A stretch of 29,393 nt of DNA from a virus, in IMG/VR virus record IMGVR_UViG_3300045135_002039, positions 1-29,393 of that record, one strand, 5' to 3'. The first letter of the stretch is position 1. Each line of letters starts with the position of its first letter. The notes under the pieces are model-generated. The model worked only from the letters and a program-made list of their open reading frames with translations. It was not told the origin of the DNA and did not search any database. Positions 8,392-14,307 of this stretch are shown here, in pieces. The translations under genes were made by a program, and so were the position numbers.

Positions 8392-8580
8392 ATGGACGAA
8401 GAGGAAAGGCTTATGCCTGATGACCCTTGCGACCATATTACAGATATTACAGGATGGATATTCAGAAATGAAAAAAATAAACGATCCGGAACCCGAGAGA
8501 TACTACGAGTGGATGCTGTGGAAGATGAGGCAGGAGGATCTCAAGGAAAAAAATTTATCGGATTCGGGCTAAGTGATTGA
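8392..8580 (+). CDS. Small hypothetical protein (frame 1 of two overlapping)
   Basis: A 62-residue, acidic reading frame with TAGGA 6 bases before its ATG. It overlaps almost wholly with another plausible frame at 8420-8572. Third codon positions here are more AT-rich, as in most genes of the window, which favours this frame. No recognised motif. Only one of the two may be real. Confidence 0.4.
   Translation: MDEEERLMPDDPCDHITDITGWIFRNEKNKRSGTREILRVDAVEDEAGGSQGKKFIGFGLSD
8420..8572 (+). CDS. Alternative small protein in an overlapping frame
   Basis: A 50-residue frame too short for most gene callers. GAGGAAAGG lies 10 bases before its ATG. The product has a hydrophobic helix followed by NDPEPERYYEWMLWKMRQ, which looks more like a folded phage protein than the overlapping frame. 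Its third positions are GC-rich compared with neighbours, which argues against it. Homologue searches would settle which frame is used. Confidence 0.4.
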   Translation: MTLATILQILQDGYSEMKKINDPEPERYYEWMLWKMRQEDLKEKNLSDSG

Positions 8581-8620
8581 TCTGTAATAAAACTTTTTTT
8601 TAAAAAAATGCGTTTTTTTG

Positions 8621-8649
8621 TGTACATTCCCTTTTAGATGTGTTATAAA
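8621..8649 (+). promoter_or_regulatory. TGTACA-class promoter 2
   Basis: TGTACA at 8621-8626, 17 bases, then TATAAA at 8644-8649, preceded by TGTGT. It lies in the 92-base gap before the gene at 8673. The untranslated leader after it is nearly the same as that after promoter 3. Confidence 0.72.
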
Positions 8650-8672
8650 GGTTATATCAAAAGGAGATAAAC
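8649..8672 (+). repeat. Leader sequence shared with 17330-17354
   Basis: The stretch GGTTATATCAAAAGGAGATA and following bases just before the ATG at 8673 recurs at 17330-17354 with two extra bases (AAATAAGGAGATA). Each copy sits between a TGTACA-class promoter and the first codon and contains a strong ribosome binding site, AAGGAG. The rest of the genes differ, so the promoter-leader seems to be a copied module. Confidence 0.65.
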
Positions 8673-8966
8673 ATGACAAATTCAGCTAAAGCTTTTTGGA
8701 CTAACCCTCTAATCGAAGTAAAAACACTTTGTGATCGTACATTCAGCTATTTTGATCAAGCAAGTGAAGATCTTAAATCACTTTATCATGACGATCTAGA
8801 AGATTACCAAATTGCAATTGAATTGTTCAAGCAAGCAGATGCTGAATCGCTTGCTACTCATGTTTCTGAAATGGATACAGCCTCACGTGAGCAATTGGTC
8901 ATTGCTTTCAACGAAGACTGTGGTTCAGTTTTTGTACGTGAAATTCTTGGTTATGAGGTAGCATAA
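8673..8966 (+). CDS. Small acidic hypothetical protein
   Basis: A 97-residue acidic protein, predicted mostly helical, with no recognised motif. It is the first gene after promoter 2, with AAGGAG 8 bases before the ATG. Promoter class and position suggest early expression, where small acidic proteins often bind or modify host factors; this is inference only. Confidence 0.65.
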   Translation: MTNSAKAFWTNPLIEVKTLCDRTFSYFDQASEDLKSLYHDDLEDYQIAIELFKQADAESLATHVSEMDTASREQLVIAFNEDCGSVFVREILGYEVA

Positions 8967-8968
8967 TA

Positions 8969-9205
8969 ATGTATAAAGTTTTAGCAAGTAACGCCAAAGG
9001 CGATAAAGTAGTCGAATTTTTCAACGACGCAGAAAAGGCTGACGTTCGTCATAATCAACTTTACAATGAAGTTGATGACCGTGGTCTTTGGAAGTGGGGT
9101 ACAATCCGCACTATCAATCTTGAGTACAATCGCGATGATAGCATCACAGGTATGTTTGGAAATCGTGAAGGTATGGTTCCTAACTGTATTGCGGAGGTTG
9201 CATAA
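8969..9205 (+). CDS. Small hypothetical protein
   Basis: A 78-residue protein starting MYKVLASNAKGDKVVEFF, two bases after the previous stop, with GAGG upstream. A beta strand followed by a charged helix (FNDAEKADVRHNQL) recalls small phage proteins of unknown role. It overlaps the next start as TAATG. Confidence 0.6.
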   Translation: MYKVLASNAKGDKVVEFFNDAEKADVRHNQLYNEVDDRGLWKWGTIRTINLEYNRDDSITGMFGNREGMVPNCIAEVA

Positions 9206-9345
9206 TGTATTGGGTTGATGTAAAATTTGAAATGAGTAATAAAGAACGTTGGGAAGGCTTGACAAAGGAGCAAGCCGAAGACCTTTACGCTCATTATAAT
9301 AGACGTAACTCTGGCGCGTGGTACGTACGTATGGGTGAAATGTAA
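9205..9345 (+). CDS. Very small hypothetical protein
   Basis: A 46-residue protein, MYWVDVKFEMSNKERWEGL at the start, joined to both neighbours by TAATG overlaps, with GCGGAGG before its ATG. The pattern of strand, charged helix and strand resembles the preceding protein, so it may be a relative. Function unknown. Confidence 0.6.
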   Translation: MYWVDVKFEMSNKERWEGLTKEQAEDLYAHYNRRNSGAWYVRMGEM

Positions 9346-9692
9346 TGAGTATGCATATGATTCGTGGTGTACAAGTACACGGAAGCAAGCGTCGTAAAGC
9401 GAAAAAGAAATCAAAGTCTTTATTAAAAGCAGAAGCTGAGATGGAAAAGTTCTATACGAAAATGGGTATAGATACCAACAAGAAATCAGATTACCGTTAC
9501 GAAATACCAGAATATATGTCTGGTCCTCGAGTAACTTCTGATAAGATTTGTTCGAACGGTACAAAGAAGGATTCCGTTAAATACACTGGTAACGAAATCG
9601 CTGGTATTGTCGTTACACACAAATCTAATTTAATGCCAGTACGCAAAGATAATAAGCAAGCAGCAATTGATGCTGCTAGCATGCGAAGGTAA
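9345..9692 (+). CDS. Basic hypothetical protein upstream of the tRNA
   Basis: A 115-residue protein with a strongly basic N-terminal quarter (GSKRRKAKKKSKSLLKAE) and a C-terminal part reminiscent of small proteins in marine T4-like phages (NEIAGIVVTHKSNLMPV). The tRNA starts 6 bases after its stop, so both probably share a transcript started at promoter 2. Confidence 0.6.
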   Translation: MSMHMIRGVQVHGSKRRKAKKKSKSLLKAEAEMEKFYTKMGIDTNKKSDYRYEIPEYMSGPRVTSDKICSNGTKKDSVKYTGNEIAGIVVTHKSNLMPVRKDNKQAAIDAASMRR

Positions 9693-9698
9693 ACGAAT

Positions 9699-9775
9699 CT
9701 CCACTTAGCTCAACTGGATAGAGCAGCTGACTTCTAATCAGCAGGTTGAGGGTTCGAGTCCTTCAGTGGAGGCCA
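9699..9775 (+). tRNA. tRNA-Arg, anticodon UCU
   Basis: A complete cloverleaf. The acceptor stem CTCCACT pairs with AGTGGAG at 9765-9771, the D arm starts GCTC, the anticodon stem is GCTGA/TCAGC with loop CTTCTAA and anticodon TCT at 9733-9735, and the T loop is TTCGAGT. Discriminator G and an encoded CCA end at 9775. It reads AGA and AGG. The GGAGG of its 3' acceptor strand lies 6 bases before the ATG of the next gene. Confidence 0.95.
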
Positions 9776-9778
9776 AAA

Positions 9779-9958
9779 ATGTGGACATTAGTTTTTATAG
9801 TAATAATGGAACAAGAAGTAGTAGCAACAAATGTAGGTACGTTCGATACTATGTATGAATGCTTTGCTAATTGGAATGATTTATCTGTAACAGCTGGTGG
9901 CGAAAAGGGATACTATCCTGCAAATATGCAGGCAGTATGTGTAAAAAGAGAAGAGTGA
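9779..9958 (+). CDS. Small membrane-anchored or secreted protein
   Basis: A 59-residue protein with a hydrophobic N-terminus (WTLVFIVIM) and two later cysteines, the second in MQAVCVKRE. Marine T4-like phages carry many such short proteins of unknown role. The ATG lies 3 bases after the tRNA CCA, and the only good Shine-Dalgarno is the GGAGG inside the tRNA acceptor stem. The longer frame from 9746 would begin inside the tRNA and is rejected. Confidence 0.6.
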   Translation: MWTLVFIVIMEQEVVATNVGTFDTMYECFANWNDLSVTAGGEKGYYPANMQAVCVKREE

Positions 9959-9960
9959 AC

Positions 9961-9968
9961 TATAAATA
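9961..9968 (+). promoter_or_regulatory. T4-type late promoter octamer
   Basis: Exact TATAAATA in the 25-base gap before the ATG at 9984, with a start point expected near 9974 and TAGGAG just before or after it. It would drive the cluster of small membrane and secreted proteins up to 11162. Confidence 0.65.
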
Positions 9969-9983
9969 TTTAGGAGTTATAGT

Positions 9984-10085
9984 ATGATTGAATATCTTAA
10001 AAATATGCACTGGAAATGCATTTATGGAACGGTCGCTTTGATTGTAATTGGTTTCTTGTTAGGACAACTATATGCCTTGGCCTAG
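9984..10085 (+). CDS. Small single-pass membrane protein
   Basis: A 33-residue protein with a charged start and one hydrophobic segment, VALIVIGFLLGQLYAL. TAGGAG is about 10 bases before the ATG and a late promoter lies just upstream. It overlaps the next gene by 14 bases. Possible lysis or membrane role by size and timing only. Confidence 0.6.
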   Translation: MIEYLKNMHWKCIYGTVALIVIGFLLGQLYALA

Positions 10086-10167
10086 AAAGAATCGCCCACG
10101 TCCAGGACGTCGTAAAATCGGATCAGCAAAAAGGAAAGCTCGTAGAGCGAGGAGATCAAAGAAATGA
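10072..10167 (+). CDS. Tiny arginine/lysine-rich protein
   Basis: A 31-residue frame, MPWPRKNRPRPGRRK at the start; roughly half of all residues are Arg or Lys. It overlaps the previous gene by 14 bases and the next by 4 (ATGA), so it fills the gap exactly. AGGACAACT lies upstream as a weak ribosome site. Nucleic-acid binding is possible; no family recognised. Confidence 0.5.
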   Translation: MPWPRKNRPRPGRRKIGSAKRKARRARRSKK

Positions 10168-10664
10168 AAACTATAGCAACCGCCGCACTTATTGCAATGA
10201 CTGCCACTACAGCTATGGCGGAAACTGTCAGAGCAAAAATTACTCGTGTACAACCAAATTATGGTTATCGTGAAGTAAATATGCCAGTTCAACGTTGTGA
10301 AAATGTTGAAGTTCCGGTATATGGAACAGTACAAGGCGGCGGTGCTACAGGTGGTGATGTACTTGGCGGTATGATTATTGGTGCTCTTCTCGGTAAAGGT
10401 GCTACTGGTGATAGTAATGGTGCTCAAGCTGGAGCAGTTTTAGGCGGCATTATTGCGGCTGATAAAAAAAGAAATCAACAAACTATTGTTGGCTACAAGA
10501 CAGAACATCAGTGTCATACACTAATCACTACTGAAACTGAACGGTATATTAAAAATAATAAAATTTGGTTTACATGGAACGGTATTGAAGGTACGGCTTA
10601 TACCTACAATAATTATCGCGCCGGCCAAACTATTACAGCTACCGTAACTTTACAGGCAAACTAA
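10164..10664 (+). CDS. Glycine-zipper envelope protein with signal peptide
   Basis: A 166-residue protein with a classical signal peptide (MKTIATAALIAMTATTAMA, probable cut after A19), then a strand-rich segment, a glycine-zipper hairpin at about 60-97 (GGDVLGGMIIGALLGKG and GAQAGAVLGGIIAAD), and a C-terminal beta region. The plan resembles the 17 kDa surface antigen/glycine-zipper outer membrane family, and no lipobox cysteine is seen. It would go to the periplasm or outer membrane of the infected cell. Superinfection exclusion or lysis help are possible roles. GGAGATCAAAG precedes the ATG. Confidence 0.7.
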   Translation: MKTIATAALIAMTATTAMAETVRAKITRVQPNYGYREVNMPVQRCENVEVPVYGTVQGGGATGGDVLGGMIIGALLGKGATGDSNGAQAGAVLGGIIAADKKRNQQTIVGYKTEHQCHTLITTETERYIKNNKIWFTWNGIEGTAYTYNNYRAGQTITATVTLQAN

Positions 10665-10924
10665 TGTCAGACATGTTTGATTTTGGCTTTACTGCCGTAG
10701 ACGAAGATGAATTGCAGGCAGTGCAGCAAACAGCTGCACTTGCCAGCGATGCAGAACAATTAGCAACCACTACTCAAGAGAGATTAGATAAACTATACAA
10801 CGCTATTATCCCATTGTTGAACAATTTAAAAAAGAATCCTGAAAAAGATTATATTCTTTGGCCTAATAGACTTGATAAAGTAGAAGAGTTTGAAACTCAT
10901 TTACAGGAGATTTACAAAGGATGA
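10664..10924 (+). CDS. Conserved marine T4-like phage protein, unknown
   Basis: An 86-residue acidic helical protein: MSDMFDFGFTAVDEDELQAV, then heptad-like segments and the C-terminal part ILWPNRLDKVEEFETHL. I recall similar proteins from cyanophages and related myoviruses, without known function. The TAATG overlap with the preceding secreted-protein gene shows co-translation. Confidence 0.7.
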   Translation: MSDMFDFGFTAVDEDELQAVQQTAALASDAEQLATTTQERLDKLYNAIIPLLNNLKKNPEKDYILWPNRLDKVEEFETHLQEIYKG

Positions 10925-10928
10925 TCTT

Positions 10929-11162
10929 ATGGATCCAGCAACAACGTACGGAATGTTTACAGCATTAATTTTATTCTGTAACGTATTTAATGGCGAATGT
11001 AAAGGATTAGCTAATCCAGAAATATATCCAACACTTGAACAATGTTTAGTAAGTGTTGCAGAAGGTGTGGTTATTATTGAACAAGAACCTACTCTTCAAC
11101 TAATAAAATATGAATGTTATGAATGGGTAACTGAGAAAGATTTAAAAGGTTTAGGTATTTAA
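10929..11162 (+). CDS. Small secreted or membrane protein with cysteines
   Basis: A 77-residue protein with an early hydrophobic segment (YGMFTALILFCNVF) and cysteines spaced along the chain, the last in YECYEW. It resembles in plan the small proteins at 9779-9958 and 11159-11341. The ATG at 10929 follows AAAGGATG. Its stop overlaps the stop of the opposing gene. Confidence 0.6.
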   Translation: MDPATTYGMFTALILFCNVFNGECKGLANPEIYPTLEQCLVSVAEGVVIIEQEPTLQLIKYECYEWVTEKDLKGLGI

Positions 11163-11341
11163 TCTTTTACAGTTTCTGGTATACAGTACGCACGAATCGG
11201 TGGAGATCCTGTATACGTGAAATTTAATTCTCTTGCCATATATGTACAATCAGAAAGTTTTGCGAAATAGACTCGATCAGCTATTTCTTCACCTTGGCTT
11301 TGTATTATCAAAACAAAATATATGACACCGAATTCTATCAT
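11159..11341 (-). CDS. Small membrane-anchored protein
   Basis: A 60-residue protein with an N-terminal hydrophobic helix (FGVIYFVLII) and a short outer part with two cysteines, ending RAYCIPETVKD. The layout is very like that of the protein at 9779-9958 (FDTMYECF ... AVCVKRE). Last gene of the minus-strand operon, coupled to the gene before it by a 4-base overlap. Confidence 0.6.
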   Translation of the reverse strand: MIEFGVIYFVLIIQSQGEEIADRVYFAKLSDCTYMARELNFTYTGSPPIRAYCIPETVKD

Positions 11342-11577
11342 TTTTTAACTTCTGGTATTCTCAATATTTTATGAGCAAACCATTTTAAAAAACGTTTCAC
11401 AGTATTGACAATCCATTCATTAAAGAAATGTCGGATTAGTCGTACAATAATAAGAATCGGTGAGTAGATAACGTCAAAGATCAAGAGCAAAAGATCTACC
11501 ATAAGATCTATGATACTGTCAACATTCCATAGCTCTTGTAATTTCTTTTTGATTTTTGCTCTTGTCTTTTTAAACAT
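11338..11577 (-). CDS. Basic membrane protein, holin-like size
   Basis: A 79-residue protein with a basic N-terminus (MFKKTRAKIKKK), a long hydrophobic or amphipathic stretch at about 22-48 (IIDLMVDLLLLIFDVIYSPI) and a basic C-terminus. Size and charge pattern allow a holin or antiholin, but no family is recognised. Joined by ATG/TAA overlaps to both neighbours. Confidence 0.6.
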   Translation of the reverse strand: MFKKTRAKIKKKLQELWNVDSIIDLMVDLLLLIFDVIYSPILIIVRLIRHFFNEWIVNTVKRFLKWFAHKILRIPEVKK

Positions 11578-11972
11578 TACCTATCGTCTATTACCTTCTT
11601 TGAAGAAGATGCGCTAATGCTGTTTTTCTTCTGAGCAGTAATAGCTTCTTTACCATAAAATGCTGCAACGATCGCTGCGACCGATACAAAATAAACTGCA
11701 GCCATATCACCAAGAATTTGGCCAGCTTGATTGAGTCCAAGCCATATTGCTAACACAACTGAGAATGGATAGAGTAGCATTCCAAATAATGCAAACCATG
11801 CCATATTTCTCTGTGCGTCTTGTTTCTTATCTTCATTCTCCATATCACTTCGCATATCTGCGAGTTCAATCATTCTTTGTTCCATTGCAATCTCTTCATC
11901 AGTTATAATTCCATCACCGTCACGATCTAAATGATTCCATTGGGAATCTGGTGGTAATCTTTTACCTGCCAT
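11577..11972 (-). CDS. EF-hand protein with two membrane segments
   Basis: A 131-residue protein. Near the N-terminus it has a canonical 12-residue EF-hand loop, DRDGDGIITDEE (16-27), with D16, D18, D20 and E27 in the calcium-coordinating positions. Next come an acidic helix and two hydrophobic segments at about 58-77 and 86-108, then a basic, serine-rich tail. Membrane-bound calcium sensing is inferred from these parts. It belongs to a four-gene operon of membrane proteins, all probably late. Confidence 0.65.
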   Translation of the reverse strand: MAGKRLPPDSQWNHLDRDGDGIITDEEIAMEQRMIELADMRSDMENEDKKQDAQRNMAWFALFGMLLYPFSVVLAIWLGLNQAGQILGDMAAVYFVSVAAIVAAFYGKEAITAQKKNSISASSSKKVIDDR

Positions 11973-11981
11973 TTTATTCTC

Positions 11982-12464
11982 CTACCAAGCGCCCTGAGAT
12001 ATGCCAATTATATAAATTATAAAACCTATTACTATTGACATAACAGTTGCTAGTGCTATACCAACAAGCCATTCAAGGATCTTTTGCTTACGTTCTTGGG
12101 CTCTGTAAATTGCCTCTTTTCTTTCTTTACGCATTTGAGCTTCAATATTTACGATCTCATCCCAAGCTGAAGGACCATAAAACAAACTAATATGAGATCG
12201 TAATTCTTCTCTCATTTCTTTTGCTTTTTGTTTATGTCCCCATGTCTCCAATGCGGTTTGTTCTATTTGGCTTGATCCAAATATCTTTTTAAACATAGGT
12301 GGATTTTCGGCCTGCCTATGCGCAAAATCCAAATCTGACATTGCACCGGCCCATTGGTTTAATGTTGAGCCCATGTCATGCAGATCTTTACCAACAGCAA
12401 TAGCCTTCTTCAGACCATTGTATGCTGCAGTAGCACCAGCAATAGCTGTTACCGGATCGATCAT
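11982..12464 (-). CDS. Tail-anchored membrane protein, unknown
   Basis: A 160-residue protein: an alanine-rich N-terminal helix (PVTAIAGATAAYNGLKKA), a long charged helical middle (KAKEMREELRSHISLF and RKERKEAIYRAQERKQK), and a C-terminal membrane segment WLVGIALATVMSIVIGFII. First gene of the minus-strand operon. AAGGAGAGG precedes the ATG, and a late promoter lies 29 bases upstream. Function unknown; I recall similar proteins in marine T4-like phages. Confidence 0.65.
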   Translation of the reverse strand: MIDPVTAIAGATAAYNGLKKAIAVGKDLHDMGSTLNQWAGAMSDLDFAHRQAENPPMFKKIFGSSQIEQTALETWGHKQKAKEMREELRSHISLFYGPSAWDEIVNIEAQMRKERKEAIYRAQERKQKILEWLVGIALATVMSIVIGFIIYIIGISQGAW

Positions 12465-12492
12465 CTCGATACCCTCTCCTTGTTCCTAAATC

Positions 12493-12504
12493 TATTTATA
12501 AATA
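12493..12504. promoter_or_regulatory. Overlapping divergent late promoters in one palindrome
   Basis: TATTTATAAATA is a perfect 12-base palindrome. It contains TATAAATA on the plus strand (12497-12504) and on the minus strand (12500-12493), sharing four bases. It is centred in the 62-base gap between the divergent genes starting at 12464 (minus) and 12527 (plus). Both T4-type late promoters point at a gene, but polymerase could occupy only one at a time. Confidence 0.72.
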
Positions 12505-12526
12505 AAAGGTAATTTAGAGGTATATT

Positions 12527-13444
12527 ATGCTAAACAAGAAACCTATTATATTTGCTACTGGTTGTTCATTTACAGATGCAAATTTTATGAGTCGTCATGA
12601 GCATTTGCCTGATGAAAAAAGAGGCGGTTGGCCTATGTGGCCTGAATTAATAAAGGAAAAAATAGAAAAAGAAACAGGAATATCATATGAACTTGTTAAT
12701 TTAGCTAAATCAGGCGCGAGCAATGAATATGTATTTAATAGTTGTTTAGATTCATTGTCTAAGTATGATAAAAGAATAAAAATAGTATTGGTTGGAGGAA
12801 CTCAATGGATGAGATCTCATGTTGTACCTACTCGAATAAATTATAATCCTCAAGTAGCACTGGATTTAAGAACAGACTTTATTGAAAAAAATAAAGAGTG
12901 GCTAAGTAAGCCAACTAGCAGTTGGCTACGAACATACAATCAAGCAACAATAGAAATGTGGGCCAAATGGTCAAATGAATTTGGCATACAACAACAAATA
13001 TATCATAATCTTAGAATTATGTGGTCGTTAGCAGAAATATGTAATAGTAAAAATATAAAATTTATTTGGAATCAACTCCTAACCCCATTTCCTGGATATA
13101 GATTTTGGAAAGATTTGTTTATAAATTATGGAATTTCTGAAGAAGAATTAGTCATTGCTCGACATGTTTTTGAAGAACAGTTTTTCGCAAATACGGTTTT
13201 AAAAAGTTCTTATGCTAAATTTCTTGTACAAAATAAAAAACAATTTTACGGATTTCCATGGTCAATAGGAGAGTATTGGGATCGAGGATCAACGAATATC
13301 ATACAACGCCATCCTGAAATAGTTATGCCTCCAACTATAGTAAATGGCAAAGAAGTAACCGATGCTCATCCGAGTAGATTTGGTCAAGAAACGATTGCAA
13401 GGCAAATGTGGAAAGAATATGGAAATTATTTGGTTAAGAATTAA
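12527..13444 (+). CDS. SGNH/GDSL hydrolase-like protein
   Basis: A 305-residue protein with the block pattern of SGNH hydrolases: GCSFTDANF at 12-20 (nucleophile S14), KSGASNEYV about 50 residues later (asparagine block), and DAHPSRFG near the C-terminus (D279, H281). Such enzymes remove or transfer acyl groups, often acetyl groups on sugars. It heads a second accessory cassette with a sulfotransferase and radical SAM proteins, so carbohydrate O-acyl chemistry is plausible. The ATG has TTTAGAGG upstream. Arginine codons are mostly AGA or AGG. Confidence 0.65.
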   Translation: MLNKKPIIFATGCSFTDANFMSRHEHLPDEKRGGWPMWPELIKEKIEKETGISYELVNLAKSGASNEYVFNSCLDSLSKYDKRIKIVLVGGTQWMRSHVVPTRINYNPQVALDLRTDFIEKNKEWLSKPTSSWLRTYNQATIEMWAKWSNEFGIQQQIYHNLRIMWSLAEICNSKNIKFIWNQLLTPFPGYRFWKDLFINYGISEEELVIARHVFEEQFFANTVLKSSYAKFLVQNKKQFYGFPWSIGEYWDRGSTNIIQRHPEIVMPPTIVNGKEVTDAHPSRFGQETIARQMWKEYGNYLVKN

Positions 13445-13523
13445 AATATGGATAATTAGTCTGTTTAAAAAAGAAACTAAACACGACTATACATACGTAT
13501 ATGAGGAAGATGATGAAACATAA
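13419..13523 (+). CDS. Tiny membrane protein hidden between two genes
   Basis: A 34-residue frame overlapping the SGNH stop and the radical SAM start. It has a basic-aromatic hydrophobic helix (MEIIWLRIKIWIISLFKKE) and an acidic end (YVYEEDDET). The composition change from hydrophobic to charged looks protein-like. TGGAAAG precedes the ATG. It would explain the otherwise empty bases 13445-13512. Confidence 0.4.
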   Translation: MEIIWLRIKIWIISLFKKETKHDYTYVYEEDDET

Positions 13524-14307
13524 AGACTTAGTTTCTAAAGACTCTCATTTTTTTAAAATATGGTTAGACCTATCTACGTTTTGTAATGCTTCTTGTCCGC
13601 AGTGTCATAGAACTGATACAAATGGCCTAGATAAAGTACCATGGCTTCCTTTAATTAAATGGAGTTTAGAAGACTTTATTCAAAAATTTCCAAAAAAATC
13701 TATGGATGCAATATCTCAATTTGATATATGTGGAACTTGGGGTGATCCTATAATGTCTAAAGATATAGGAGAAATTTGTAAATATATTATGGATAACTCA
13801 AAAGCTAAAATTCATATTAATACAAATGGAGGAATGAGGACACCAAAATGGTGGGAAGATCTTGGTAATTATTGTGGTGATAGATTAGTAGTATATTTTG
13901 ACGTAGATGGAATTAATAATGAAATGCATCAAAAATATCGCCGCGGAGTTGATTTGCAAACTGTACTAGATAATATGGAAGCTTTATCTAATACTCCAGC
14001 TATAACAAAAGCGTTTGTTATTCTTTTTAAACATAATCAAGATTATGTGTATGATATTAAAGATATGTGTAAAATGTACGGGGCGGACAAAGTTTTTGTT
14101 ATAAAATCAGATAGATTTCTTATAACTAATCAATTTAAGTTTATAAATGAAAATGGAGAAGAAGAAATCTTAGAAGAAATAGATAAAGACTTAAAACATA
14201 TAATTGAAAATCCATGGATAGATAATGCTTCAAAAAATTTAATGAAAAAAGCTGGCATCAACACAAAAATATCGTTTGACAAATATGCATCAAAATATCA
14301 AAGATAA
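13513..14307 (+). CDS. Radical SAM enzyme core domain
   Basis: A 264-residue protein with the [4Fe-4S] signature CNASCPQC (C24, C28, C31), a GTWGDPIM motif equivalent to GGE, then INTNGG and VYFDVDGIN strands of the radical SAM barrel. These enzymes cleave S-adenosylmethionine to start radical chemistry. No C-terminal iron-sulfur domain is in this frame; it is encoded by the next, overlapping frame. Start 13513 is chosen because GAGGAAG stands 4-7 bases before it; 13501 and 13510 are alternatives. Substrate unknown. Confidence 0.75.
   Translation: MKHKDLVSKDSHFFKIWLDLSTFCNASCPQCHRTDTNGLDKVPWLPLIKWSLEDFIQKFPKKSMDAISQFDICGTWGDPIMSKDIGEICKYIMDNSKAKIHINTNGGMRTPKWWEDLGNYCGDRLVVYFDVDGINNEMHQKYRRGVDLQTVLDNMEALSNTPAITKAFVILFKHNQDYVYDIKDMCKMYGADKVFVIKSDRFLITNQFKFINENGEEEILEEIDKDLKHIIENPWIDNASKNLMKKAGINTKISFDKYASKYQR

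Noticed and set aside
8591-8620. Possible terminator made of A and T runs
   Set aside because: The pairing AAAAAAA with TTTTTTT is weak and without GC pairs; it may only be an upstream AT element of promoter 2.
9061-9564. 167-residue minus-strand frame
   Set aside because: Lies opposite four coupled plus-strand genes with good starts; composition is that of a reverse-strand shadow.
10016-10273. 85-residue plus-strand frame
   Set aside because: Overlaps three better frames, including the signal-peptide protein, and its product is low-complexity and cysteine/asparagine rich, as expected of an off-frame reading.
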